Below, one piece after another: positions 50,292-58,510 of a DNA stretch of 64,000 bases. A model generated the notes under the pieces. The model made no database searches. It was given only the letters and a program-made list of their open reading frames with translations, and had not been told where the DNA came from. A program made the position numbers and the translations under genes. Position 1 is the first letter of the stretch. Each line of letters opens with the position of its first letter. Source of the stretch: Desulfobacterales bacterium (GTDB taxonomy: Bacteria; Desulfobacterota; Desulfobacteria; Desulfobacterales; JAEINQ01); the NCBI GenBank assembly GCA_016342285.1, contig JAEINQ010000015.1, positions 1-64,000 on the forward strand, given 5' to 3'.

Positions 50292-50858
50292 ATGGCATTT
50301 CTTGGATGTCTGATGGCAGGGGCCTATCTGGCCGGATCGGTCAATTTCTCCATCCTGCTGTTCAAGGCCCTGGGCAAAACGGATCCGAGAGCCGGATTCA
50401 GCGGGAACCCGGGCGTCACCAACGTTTATCGTCTGGCCGGTCCGGGGTGGGCCGCGGCGGTGCTGGCCGCGGACATGATGCGGGCCGGCGGGGTCGGCCT
50501 GATTGCCGTCGGCGTCATCCCGTCCGGCCAGGTCCCCTGGATCGGCCTGGCCCTGATCCTGGGAAACGGCTTCCCGTTGTTCCATGGTTTCCGAGGAGGC
50601 AAAGGGGTGGCCAATTACCTCGGCTTCATGACGGTCTTGGCGCCATTCGTTGCCGCCGCGGCCACCGCGGCCTGGTTGGCGGTCTTTGCTCTGGTGAGGA
50701 TTCCGTTCATCGCTTCATTTGCCATGGTAGCGGTCCTGGGCGCCGGCGCCGCGGCCCATGCCCGGTGGCAGGCAGGCGCCGTGGCCGGAATCCTGGGCAC
50801 CGTCGGCCTGATCGTCTGGAACCACCGGGGCAACATCAAAGGCCTGGTCCGGCCGTAA
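50292..50858 (+). CDS. PlsY-like acyl-phosphate:glycerol-3-phosphate acyltransferase
   Basis: A 188-aa membrane protein with about five helices and the PlsY loops: AGSVNFSILL, GNPGVTNVYRLAGP (glycerol-phosphate site) and GNGFPLFHGFRGGKGVA. PlsY uses acyl-phosphate, the product of a FakAB kinase, to make lysophosphatidate at the inner membrane. The cluster's FakA-FakB fusion (26931) would provide exactly that donor, and the PlsC-like enzyme (32538) the second acylation. It is diverged from housekeeping PlsY, supporting a dedicated role. Confidence 0.88.
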   Translation: MAFLGCLMAGAYLAGSVNFSILLFKALGKTDPRAGFSGNPGVTNVYRLAGPGWAAAVLAADMMRAGGVGLIAVGVIPSGQVPWIGLALILGNGFPLFHGFRGGKGVANYLGFMTVLAPFVAAAATAAWLAVFALVRIPFIASFAMVAVLGAGAAAHARWQAGAVAGILGTVGLIVWNHRGNIKGLVRP

Positions 50859-51245
50859 GACCGGATCGGCAGGCGCCGTGGCCGGTGGGAATTTTTCCAG
50901 AAGCGCCAACACCCCAACCCGGGTGGCCCACCTCAGAAAGATCAGGGTGTACCGGCCGCCGGCAAGGTACATACCCAGCAAAAAGACCAGGTGGGAGCAG
51001 CCGTAGGCCAGCGGTCCGCCGATGACCACCACAAGGGGCGCCTTGTAATAGATCGATGCTGCCCCCAGAACGCTGATCAAGGGCCAGCCGATCACGTAGC
51101 TGAAGGCGATGGCAAAAACACCGCCGATCACGCGGATCGTGGGGCGCTCCCGGAACGCGCTCAGGTCGGCCGATTCGGCGATGGCCGACCGGACAAAGGG
51201 GCGGCGGGCAAGGGCCCGGGCAACTCGGTTCATCATGGCGGTCAA
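50715..51245 (-). CDS. Membrane protein of unknown function, convergent with plsY-like gene
   Basis: A 176-aa frame. The first 20 residues are basic (ARALARRPFVR), followed by two hydrophobic hairpins (about residues 38-60 and 66-90) and a basic stretch FLRWATRVGVLALLEKF. From about residue 128 the sequence loses protein character, and that part (144 bp) overlaps the plsY-like gene, so the functional protein probably ends earlier or the stop has been lost. Start at TTG 51245 is favoured by GGAAGGA; ATG at 51233 is possible. No family recognised. Confidence 0.55.
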   Translation of the reverse strand: MTAMMNRVARALARRPFVRSAIAESADLSAFRERPTIRVIGGVFAIAFSYVIGWPLISVLGAASIYYKAPLVVVIGGPLAYGCSHLVFLLGMYLAGGRYTLIFLRWATRVGVLALLEKFPPATAPADPVLRPDQAFDVAPVVPDDQADGAQDSGHGACLPPGMGRGAGAQDRYHGK

Positions 51246-51390
51246 GGCAGATCCTTCCAGCGGATCCCCTGGTGCAGGGGATGATCCGTGAGAGGTACCC
51301 CGTCAGGCCGCGACCGTCAACCCCGCCGATCCGGTCCGGACATCAAAACCGTTGGTCACGCTTCAAGGGGGGCTCAATGTTCAAGTAAGG

Positions 51391-51565
51391 TATTCTGCCA
51401 TTTTAGCCTTTTAAAAAATTGGCCGAGCGCAGCGATTCCACACTTGAGCATTGGAAATTAAGAATTGGACATTGGGAATTCACGGTAATCGCTCTCGCCG
51501 GAACGGTAGCGATAGCGGAGCCTCTTCCGATCCATCACTTGAAGTGGTGGTTTAATGCCAGAATT
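51391..51565. repeat. Mosaic of dispersed repeats upstream of the GT25 gene
   Basis: GGTATTCTGCCATTTTAGCC (51391), CATTGGAAATTAAGAATTGG (about 51452), CGCCGGAACGGTAGC (about 51497) and CACTTGAAGTGGTGGTTTAA (51537) all have partners at 62345-62475, some inverted. GAGCGCAGCGATTCC with ACTTGAG also resembles 35050-35075. No gene is seen in 51246-51565. Confidence 0.7.
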
Positions 51566-52291
51566 ATGGACCACTTGAAACAATCCAACCCATGGGCCTT
51601 CTTCGACAGGGTCTACTGCATTACCCTGGCCGACCGCCCGGACCGGCGCAAAAGCGCCGAGGCCGAGTTTGCCCGGGTGGGCCTTGCCGGCCGGGTCGAA
51701 TTCGTCATGGCCCGCCGCCATCCGTCCAACAGCGAAAAGGGGATCTATTTATCCCACCTGAAATGCCTGCGCAAAGGGATCGATGCCGGCGCCAGGGTCA
51801 TGGCCGTTTTTGAAGACGATGTGGTCTTTGACCGCTTCAACCCGGCGGTGCTGAAAGAATCGACCGGCTTTCTTTCCGCCTGCCCCGGTTGGAACATCCT
51901 TTTTTTCGGTTGCCTGGTCCGGGGCAGCCGGCCCACCCGGACGACCGCCGTGGTGGCGATCGATTACCGGTGCCTGGCCCACGCCTACGCCGTCCATCGC
52001 CACTTCGCCCTTGCCCTGGTCAAAAAACCGTGGCGGCAAAGCCCCTTTGATGCTATTTTAAAACGCTTTACGCATGGATATTACGCAGTATATCCGACAT
52101 TTGCCTTCCAGAGCGACTCGGCCACGGACAACCTCCGGCTCAAAGGGCTCGACCGGTTCAGAAGGCTTTGCGGCGGTCTGCAAAGAATTCAAAAGGTCAA
52201 CGAATGGTATTATCGGAACCGATCCCTGGTCATCGCCGCTCACCTCTTTCTGGCCCTGGTCCTGGTACTGATCCTGCCCCTGGTCTGGTAA
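51566..52291 (+). CDS. GT25-family glycosyltransferase with C-terminal membrane anchor
   Basis: A 241-aa protein. DRVYCITLADRPDRRKSAEAEF near residue 13 (YxIxLxxRxDR pattern), a LSHLKCLRKGIDAG block (about 60) and VFEDDVVFD (DxD-like, about 84) are the family 25 (LPS biosynthesis) glycosyltransferase signatures. A hydrophobic C-terminal segment (about 220-240) may anchor it to the inner membrane, which is unusual for the family. The ATG at 51566 is the last base block of a dispersed repeat. It could glycosylate the cluster lipid. Confidence 0.85.
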   Translation: MDHLKQSNPWAFFDRVYCITLADRPDRRKSAEAEFARVGLAGRVEFVMARRHPSNSEKGIYLSHLKCLRKGIDAGARVMAVFEDDVVFDRFNPAVLKESTGFLSACPGWNILFFGCLVRGSRPTRTTAVVAIDYRCLAHAYAVHRHFALALVKKPWRQSPFDAILKRFTHGYYAVYPTFAFQSDSATDNLRLKGLDRFRRLCGGLQRIQKVNEWYYRNRSLVIAAHLFLALVLVLILPLVW

Positions 52292-52325
52292 GGTGCTCTT
52301 GGGCCGCCCCCGCAGCTTGCCGGCC

Positions 52326-55300
52326 ATGAAATCCAATCCCGTGAATTTTCGGTTCCTGGCCCTGACGCTCGCCCTGGCCGCGGCCCTTTTTGCCGTCGCC
52401 TGGCAGCGGATCGACATCGAGATGGATATCGTGGAATCCCTGCCCACGGCCCATCCGGCCATCGCAGACGCCGTGGAAATCTTCCGGCACCACCCCATCC
52501 AGGACCAGATCACCATCGACATCGGCCTGGCCCGCCCGGATCCGGACCGACTGGCCGTCCTGGCCCGGGAGGTGGAAGCGCACCTTAGGGCCAGCAAGCT
52601 GTTTACCCAGGTCGGCACGGAAAAGATCCAGCAACGCATTCCGGAACTGCTTACCTATGCCCTGGACCGCCTCCCGGATCTTTTTTCAGCCCGGGACCTG
52701 GAACGGTCGGTCCGCCCGCGTCTGGCCCCCGAAGCGGTGACGGCCCGGTTTGAAACCTTCCGGGAAAAACTTTTGGCCATGGACGGCATCGGCATGACCA
52801 GGATCTTTTCCCGCGACCCCCTGGACCTCAAAGACCTGGTCCTCTCCCGACTCCACCTCCTGGCCCCCACGGACAACGGACGGATCCATCGGGGCCGGCT
52901 CATCTCCGCGGACGGCCGCCATACCCTGGTCACGGCCCATCCGGACGGGTCCGGCACCGATACGGCCCTGGCCCGCCGCCTGACCGCTTTGGTGGAGACC
53001 GTGGATCAGGACCTGAACCGAGGGATCAGCGCCCCCGAAAAGCGGGTGACCCTGACCCCGGTAGGCGCCTTCCGGGCGTCCCTGGACAATGAAAATATCG
53101 TTCGAAGAGACGTCCGGCAGGCGGTGGTCCTGGCCACCGTGGGCATCGCCCTGTTGCTCCTGGCCGCCTTCCCCCGTCCGCTTATCGGCCTTTTCTCCCT
53201 GGTCCCGGCGATCATGGGAACCGCGGTGGCCTTTTTTGTCTACGCCCTGATCCACCCGTCCATCTCCGTCATGGTCCTGGGATTCGGCGGGGCCATCATC
53301 TCCATCACCGTGGACCACGGCATCGCCTACCTGCTCTTTCTCGACCAGCCCCGGGAAACATCGGGCCGGGAAGCCTCCCGGGAGGTCTGGGCCGTGGGAC
53401 TGCTGGCGGCCCTGACCACCATGGGCGCCTTCGGGGCCCTGATCTTCAGCGGATTTCCGGTCCTGTCCCAACTCGGCGAGTTCACGGCCCTGGGGGTCTT
53501 TTTCTCCTTTATCTTCGTCCACAGCGTCTTCCCCCGGGTCTTTCCCGTCATGCCCGCCGCGGCAAACCGCCGGCTCCCCTTACAGCCCCTGGTGGAAAAG
53601 CTCGCCGGAACCGGAAAGGCCGGGGCTGTTGTGGCCACCGTTTTCTTTGTCTTCATGCTCGCCTTTGCCAAACCGGTCTTCAATGTCAACCTGTCCGCCA
53701 TGAACACGGTGAGCCAGGCAACCCGGGAGGCCGAGGCCCTCATGACCTCGGTCTGGGGCGATGTCTTCAACCGGATCTTTCTCATGACCGAAGGAGGCCG
53801 GATCGAAGAGATTCAGCAAAAAGGGGACCGTCTCCTGGAAATGATGGTTCAGGGCAAGGGAGATGTCGCCGGGTTCGTCCCTTCGGCGATCTTCCCCGGC
53901 CCCGAGCGCCTTGCGGCCAATCGGGCCGCATGGAAACAATTCTGGAACCCGGAACGGGTCCAAACCCTTGGCCGCACCCTTTCGATGGCAGCAGAGGAAA
54001 ACGGGTTTTCGGCCGAAGCCTTTCGCCCTTTTCTGGAGACCGTGGCCCATCCTTCAGACTGGGCCGGAGCCACAACGATTCCGGAAAAGTTCTTCGAACT
54101 GCTGGGCATCCGGACCGATGCCGACCACACAAAATGGTATCAATTCACCGGCCTGACCGCCGCCTCGCCGGAAACAGCCCGGGACTGGTACCCCCGACTG
54201 AAAACCGTGGGCAAGGTCTTCGAACCAACCCTGTTCTCCCGCAGCCTGGGGGATCTTCTCTTTTCCACCTTTGCAAAAATGCTCGGGATCATCGTCCTGG
54301 CCGTGGTGGTGCTGCTCCTTCTTTTTTTCATGGACCTGCGGCTGACCGCCGTGGCCCTGCTCCCGATCCTCTTTGCCATGGTCTGCACCCTGGGGACGTT
54401 GAAACTGGTAGGCCATCCGTTGGACATTCCGGCCCTGATGCTGGCCATCGTTGTCGTGGGCATGGGAATCGACTATACCCTGTTTACCATCCGGGCCCAT
54501 CAGCGCTACACCGACCCGGGCCACCCTTCCTTTGCACTGGTCCGCATGGCGGTCTTCATGGCCGCGGCATCAACCCTCATCGGCTTCGGCGTCCTTTGCA
54601 CGGCCGAGCACGCCCTGCTCAAAAGCGCCGGGCTCACCTCCCTTCTGGGCATCGGTTACTCCCTGGTTGGGGCCTTTGTGATCCTGCCGCCCATCTTAAA
54701 ACGCATCTTCCAACCGACTTGCCCCGGGGCCGCTTCAGCCGATATCCGGGCAAGGGTCCGGGCGCGCTACCGGAACATGGAGGCCTACCCCCGGCTCTTT
54801 GCCCGGTTCAAGATAAAGGTCGATCCCATGTTCGCCGAGTTACCCGACCTGCTGGCCGGCATCGATCCGCCGGAGGCCATCATGGACATCGGCACGGGAT
54901 ACGGCGTGCCGGCCTGCTGGCTCCTGGAGCGGTTTCCCGGGGCCAGGTTCCTGGGGGTCGAACCGTCAGCGGAGCGGGTACGGGTGGCGGCCCGGGCCGT
55001 GGGAGACGCCGGCTGTGTTCTCCCGGGGGCTGCACCGGACCTGCCGTCCATGAACCCGGCGGCCGACCTGGCCTTCATGCTCGACATGGTCCACTATCTT
55101 TCCGATGAAAACCTGACACTTACCCTGGAACGGATCGGAGCCAATCTCTCCGCCGGAAAGCCCCTGGTGCTAAGGGCCGCCCTTCCCGCCCAAAAGGGGC
55201 TGGCCTGGCTCTGGTGGTGGGAAAACCTCAAATTACGGATCCAGGGGATCGACCACCACTACCGCCCGGCCCAACAGATCGCCCGACAGATCGAGGCTGC

Positions 55301-55388
55301 CGGCATGGCCGTGGAACAGATCCTTCCGTCCGGAACCAGGGGAGACCTGGTCTGGATCGTCGCCCGCCGGAAAGGGGACCGGCCATGA
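52326..55388 (+). CDS. MMPL/RND-type exporter fused to a class I SAM methyltransferase
   Basis: A 1020-aa protein. Residues about 1-800 are an MMPL transporter: an N-terminal helix, a periplasmic domain, six helices (about 265-425), a second periplasmic domain (about 450-650) and six more helices (about 655-800). Diagnostic blocks include GFGGAIISITVDHGIAYLLF and GMGIDYTLFTIRAHQRY. Residues about 815-1015 are a Rossmann methyltransferase with SAM motif IMDIGTGYGVPACWL (about 853). Aryl-polyene clusters encode an MMPL exporter (ApeM-like) and a methyltransferase (ApeB-like) separately. ATG 52326 is chosen; GTG 52293 behind AAGG is an alternative. Confidence 0.88.
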   Translation: MKSNPVNFRFLALTLALAAALFAVAWQRIDIEMDIVESLPTAHPAIADAVEIFRHHPIQDQITIDIGLARPDPDRLAVLAREVEAHLRASKLFTQVGTEKIQQRIPELLTYALDRLPDLFSARDLERSVRPRLAPEAVTARFETFREKLLAMDGIGMTRIFSRDPLDLKDLVLSRLHLLAPTDNGRIHRGRLISADGRHTLVTAHPDGSGTDTALARRLTALVETVDQDLNRGISAPEKRVTLTPVGAFRASLDNENIVRRDVRQAVVLATVGIALLLLAAFPRPLIGLFSLVPAIMGTAVAFFVYALIHPSISVMVLGFGGAIISITVDHGIAYLLFLDQPRETSGREASREVWAVGLLAALTTMGAFGALIFSGFPVLSQLGEFTALGVFFSFIFVHSVFPRVFPVMPAAANRRLPLQPLVEKLAGTGKAGAVVATVFFVFMLAFAKPVFNVNLSAMNTVSQATREAEALMTSVWGDVFNRIFLMTEGGRIEEIQQKGDRLLEMMVQGKGDVAGFVPSAIFPGPERLAANRAAWKQFWNPERVQTLGRTLSMAAEENGFSAEAFRPFLETVAHPSDWAGATTIPEKFFELLGIRTDADHTKWYQFTGLTAASPETARDWYPRLKTVGKVFEPTLFSRSLGDLLFSTFAKMLGIIVLAVVVLLLLFFMDLRLTAVALLPILFAMVCTLGTLKLVGHPLDIPALMLAIVVVGMGIDYTLFTIRAHQRYTDPGHPSFALVRMAVFMAAASTLIGFGVLCTAEHALLKSAGLTSLLGIGYSLVGAFVILPPILKRIFQPTCPGAASADIRARVRARYRNMEAYPRLFARFKIKVDPMFAELPDLLAGIDPPEAIMDIGTGYGVPACWLLERFPGARFLGVEPSAERVRVAARAVGDAGCVLPGAAPDLPSMNPAADLAFMLDMVHYLSDENLTLTLERIGANLSAGKPLVLRAALPAQKGLAWLWWWENLKLRIQGIDHHYRPAQQIARQIEAAGMAVEQILPSGTRGDLVWIVARRKGDRP

Positions 55389-56194
55389 CCCCGAAGCGGC
55401 CAGGCAACGGCCCCTTTTCCACGCCCGCGGCCAGGGCCGGGCTGGCCGCCCTGGTCGTAGCGGCAGGGCTGGCCCTTGCCTCACCGCACTTAGCGATCCT
55501 TCCCCTGGCGGTCTACCTGCTGGCCTGCATGGTCTTCCCCTTTTGCCCCTGCACCCGCTTTTTTCTTCCCGTGATCTGCCGGGGCAATGCCGACTGCGGG
55601 GCCGTGGCCCTGACCTTTGACGACGGCCCGGATCCGGCCACCACCCCGGCCCTGCTCGATTTTCTGGCCGAACACCGTGTTCACGCCACCTTTTTCGTCA
55701 CCGGCCGCAAAGCCCAGGCCCACCCGGAACTGATCCGACGGATCATTGAAAGGGGCCACGATATCGGCAACCACTCTTTTGGCCATGACACCCTGGTCAT
55801 GTTCAAGGGGAAAAAACGGATCGACGAAGAGATCGGTGCGGCCCAGGCTGTGTTGGAATCTCTGGGGGTATTGCCCCGGGCTTTCCGGCCGCCGGCGGGC
55901 ATCACCTATCCCGGCCTCGGCCCGGCCCTGGACCGATACGGCCTCGTTGCCGTCAACTACAGCCGCCGGGCCATGGACCGGGGAAACCGACGCATCGACG
56001 GACTGGCCGCAAAGATCCTCACCCCTCTGGCATCCGGAGACATTATCATGCTTCACGATATCGCCCCCCCGGATCCGGCACGGCTGGAGCCTTGGCTCAA
56101 TGAAATCAAAACCCTGTTGCTGGGGATCGATTCCAAGGGGATACGGATCCGGCCCCTGGCCGAAATCACGAGACTGCCAGTAGCGCCCGGTTGA
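55385..56194 (+). CDS. Membrane-anchored polysaccharide deacetylase (NodB domain)
   Basis: A 269-aa protein with two N-terminal helices (about residues 16-52) and a NodB domain: LTFDDGPDP (about 76, catalytic and metal Asp), metal His pair in NHSFGHD (about 125), RPPAG (about 165) and a C-terminal MLHD. It removes N- or O-acetyl groups from sugars in the periplasm. ATGA overlap with the exporter gene indicates one operon, so the substrate may be a glycosylated lipid product. Confidence 0.9.
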   Translation: MTPKRPGNGPFSTPAARAGLAALVVAAGLALASPHLAILPLAVYLLACMVFPFCPCTRFFLPVICRGNADCGAVALTFDDGPDPATTPALLDFLAEHRVHATFFVTGRKAQAHPELIRRIIERGHDIGNHSFGHDTLVMFKGKKRIDEEIGAAQAVLESLGVLPRAFRPPAGITYPGLGPALDRYGLVAVNYSRRAMDRGNRRIDGLAAKILTPLASGDIIMLHDIAPPDPARLEPWLNEIKTLLLGIDSKGIRIRPLAEITRLPVAPG

Positions 56195-56388
56195 TCTTGG
56201 GCCGATGCCCGGAGCATAATTGGCCGGTCTCTCAATACCCAGCCACCATACACAAAATTTGGATTGCATTAAGCACGGCCCCTCGCAGGCGTTTCCGGCC
56301 GTGTACAAGAGCTATCGAGAATAGCTGTTGCCGGACCATTTAAAAGGGGCAAATATAAGACCTGTTTACTTGACTGTGGAGGGCGGCC
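56195..56388. other. Intergenic boundary before the toxin-antitoxin pair
   Basis: About 190 bp with no gene. AAGAGCTATCGAGAATAGC and nearby sequence show short inverted segments but no clear terminator. The antitoxin gene has GGAGGG upstream. Confidence 0.4.
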
Positions 56389-56658
56389 ATGAGTGTCAAA
56401 TTTTCAGAAGACATCGTCCCGTTGAGCGACCTGAAGATCAATCCGGGAAAAATTGTCAGGCAAGTCAGGGAGGCACGCTGGCCGGTGCTGCTAACCAGCA
56501 GGGGGCGGGGCGTGGCCGTAGTTCAAAGCCTCGATGATTTTGAATCGGCGGCCGAAGAACGGGCCTTTATGATCGCCACTGTCCAGGGAATGATGGATCT
56601 GGAAGAGGGCCGTGAAAAAACGCTGGACCAGGTTAAAAAGCACCTGGGAATCAACTAG
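56389..56658 (+). CDS. Phd/YefM-family antitoxin
   Basis: An 89-aa protein of the Phd/YefM type: FSEDIVPLSDLKINPGKIVRQ in the N-terminal DNA-binding part and PVLLTSRGRGVAVVQSLDDFE (in two parts, about residues 32-51), then an acidic toxin-binding tail. GGAGGG lies before the ATG. Its stop codon, TAG, uses the first base of an inserted repeat; the ancestral stop was probably TAA, 2 bp before the toxin start. It should still be expressed and autoregulatory. Confidence 0.88.
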   Translation: MSVKFSEDIVPLSDLKINPGKIVRQVREARWPVLLTSRGRGVAVVQSLDDFESAAEERAFMIATVQGMMDLEEGREKTLDQVKKHLGIN

Positions 56659-56838
56659 TTTCCATCCATAAATGGCCTTTTTGCCCAATCTCAGCGTCAA
56701 TCGGCGCTATTTCTTGTGCGGCGTAGCGCGCTACGCCTCCGCGCAATGGCTTGATTTCCTTGACCTTGGACAAAAATTCCAATTTATGAATTGGAAACAC
56801 CCATGGGTGCCCATCCGCTATAAAACCGATTCGTGGAC
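56658..56838. repeat. Inserted TAG-associated repeat (copy A) splitting the toxin-antitoxin pair
   Basis: A 181-bp segment, reverse-complementary to 20977-21162, flanked by the 12-bp direct repeat GGGAATCAACTA (56646-56657 and 56839-56850). The centre holds the hairpin GGCGTAGCGCGCTACGCC. Removing the segment and one repeat restores ATCAACTAACCATG, a tight antitoxin-toxin junction. It encodes no protein. Confidence 0.9.
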
Positions 56839-56853
56839 GGGAATCAACTAACC

Positions 56854-57154
56854 ATGGCAGGCCGCACGGTGATCACTTTTGCCGATTCGGCAGTTGACGA
56901 TCTCGAATCGATTCTCGCCTATTATACCGATCAGCACGTTCCGCATGTCGGCCGCCGTCTGGTAGCCGACATCATCTCACATATCGAGTTGCTGAAAGAA
57001 CAGCCGGACATGGGACGAATGGTACCCGAGTTCGGGCTGGCGTTTCTCCGCGAATTGATCCGCCCCCCCTTTCCGGATTGTCTACCGCAACGAGAAAAAC
57101 CGAGTTCGTGTCGTTCGCATTTGGCGAAGCGAAAGATTGCTGAAACTTCCATGA
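56854..57154 (+). pseudogene. Frameshifted ParE-family toxin
   Basis: MAGRTVITFADSAVDDLESI begins a RelE/ParE toxin. After LRELIRPP the frame breaks at a run of seven C (57063-57069). With six C it would continue FRIVYRNEKNRVRVVRIWRS and end ERLLKLP-stop at 57154, which is a normal ParE C-terminus of about 100 residues. As written the reading runs on to 57204 with unrelated residues. Either a real loss-of-function change, phase variation in the C run, or a sequencing error. Confidence 0.8.
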
Positions 57155-57179
57155 CGGGGATCAGAATAAGGTTCTTAAT

Positions 57180-58250
57180 TCAACCCTCCCGGCACAGCAC
57201 CTGAAGCGAAGCGTCGCAATTATTCCAGCAAAGCGGATCCGAGGCGAGATAGTCTCCGGTCACCTGAAAGGCAGCCCCCCGGCAACCGTAGCATTGCTCG
57301 GCCTTTTCACAGGTCCGGCACGGGCCCTTGATGGTGTTGCGGTGGTTTTTCAGATCCCGGATCACCCGGCTGCCGGCCAGGATCTCTTCCAGGGGACGTT
57401 CACGGATATTGCCCTGAGAGAGGGTAATCCCCACACAGGGCATCACCTCTCCCCGGGACGTGACCAGGCAGGAAAACTGGTGGCGCAGGCACCGGTTGCC
57501 CACCAACGGCGGCTGGGCCTCCCAGACCCGTCCGTAGCGGGTCCGATCGATCTCGGCCAGGCGGGCAAAGAGCCGGTGGAGGGTCGCCGGATCGACTTCG
57601 AGCCATCGGTTGTCAACGGCCCTGGACTGGGGGGTCATGATTTCGAAATACGGCTCGATCCCCCGGTCACAAAGCCATTGCCACAGGTCGGGCAGTTCAT
57701 CAAAATTTTGCCGGCAGATGATGGTACTGGCGGCAAGAAAGGCGTCGTCGTCTGGATAACCGGCCTGGCGGAGGGATTCCAGGGCGCGGCGGATGGTCTG
57801 AAAGGCCCCGGCGCACCCGGCCAGCCGGTCCTGGAGCGCCTCGTCAAAGGTGTTCATCTTGAGGACAACCCGGACCTTCTCCTCATAAAAAAAGCGGGCC
57901 AATTCCGGCGTGACCCCCGACCCGTTGGTAAAAATCTCCACCTCGAGGCCGAGGCCGCCCATGAACCGGACCATGTCAACGATGCCGGGATAAATCGTCG
58001 GCTCGCCGCCGAGCACGATGATCTTCCCGGCACCCAGGGATTTTGCCTGTTGGATCACATCGCGGATTTCGCCCGGCCCCAACTCGTTTTCCAGGACGGC
58101 ATCGTCGGCGACATAACAATAGGGGCAACGAAAGTTACACCGCAGGCTGAATTCAATCTCCATGGAAAGAAGCCGCCCTGGCCCGGCGGCCCGGCCGATG
58201 TTGGTTGGGGAAAATTCAAAACTGCCGTATTGGTTTCCTGCGCATCCCAT
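57180..58250 (-). CDS. Radical SAM/SPASM-domain protein
   Basis: A 356-aa protein with CNFRCPYC (about residues 38-45), GGEPTIYP (about 80) and a SPASM-like C-terminal Cys set (CLVTSRGEVMPCVG about 263-275; CRTCEKAEQCYGCRG about 309-323). SPASM enzymes modify peptides or act as anaerobic sulfatase maturases. It is on the minus strand, convergent with the toxin remnant, and divergent from the acyl-activating enzyme, so its link with the lipid cluster is uncertain. ATG 58250 has AGGGA upstream. Confidence 0.9.
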   Translation of the reverse strand: MGCAGNQYGSFEFSPTNIGRAAGPGRLLSMEIEFSLRCNFRCPYCYVADDAVLENELGPGEIRDVIQQAKSLGAGKIIVLGGEPTIYPGIVDMVRFMGGLGLEVEIFTNGSGVTPELARFFYEEKVRVVLKMNTFDEALQDRLAGCAGAFQTIRRALESLRQAGYPDDDAFLAASTIICRQNFDELPDLWQWLCDRGIEPYFEIMTPQSRAVDNRWLEVDPATLHRLFARLAEIDRTRYGRVWEAQPPLVGNRCLRHQFSCLVTSRGEVMPCVGITLSQGNIRERPLEEILAGSRVIRDLKNHRNTIKGPCRTCEKAEQCYGCRGAAFQVTGDYLASDPLCWNNCDASLQVLCREG

Positions 58251-58510
58251 CGCTGTTGTCCCTGTCTTTTCGCCTCAACGGTTTCGACGCCAAAGAAGAT
58301 CGAAGACCCTATTGAATGCGGGGACCGATGTCAAGCCGGTTGGGCGCCGGGCAAGCCGGCCTGTGCCATGTGACGCCTTGACACCCGCCGGCCCCTATAC
58401 TAATTGAAGATCATTCCCTGGGCCCCTGCAGGGGAAGCTTTGCCGGAGGCGGGGCGTGTCAGGCCGACAAGAAGTTCTGCCGATTCTCAGCAGCGATCAA
58501 CAGGTGACTA

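Noticed and set aside
49850-51025. 391-codon plus-strand frame spanning the dehydratase and plsY-like genes
   Set aside because: It is out of frame with both real genes and is Gly/Arg/Pro-rich shadow sequence.
58378-58401. TTGACA with TATACT as a promoter for the acyl-activating ligase gene
   Set aside because: The spacer is only about 12 bp, too short for a sigma-70 promoter.
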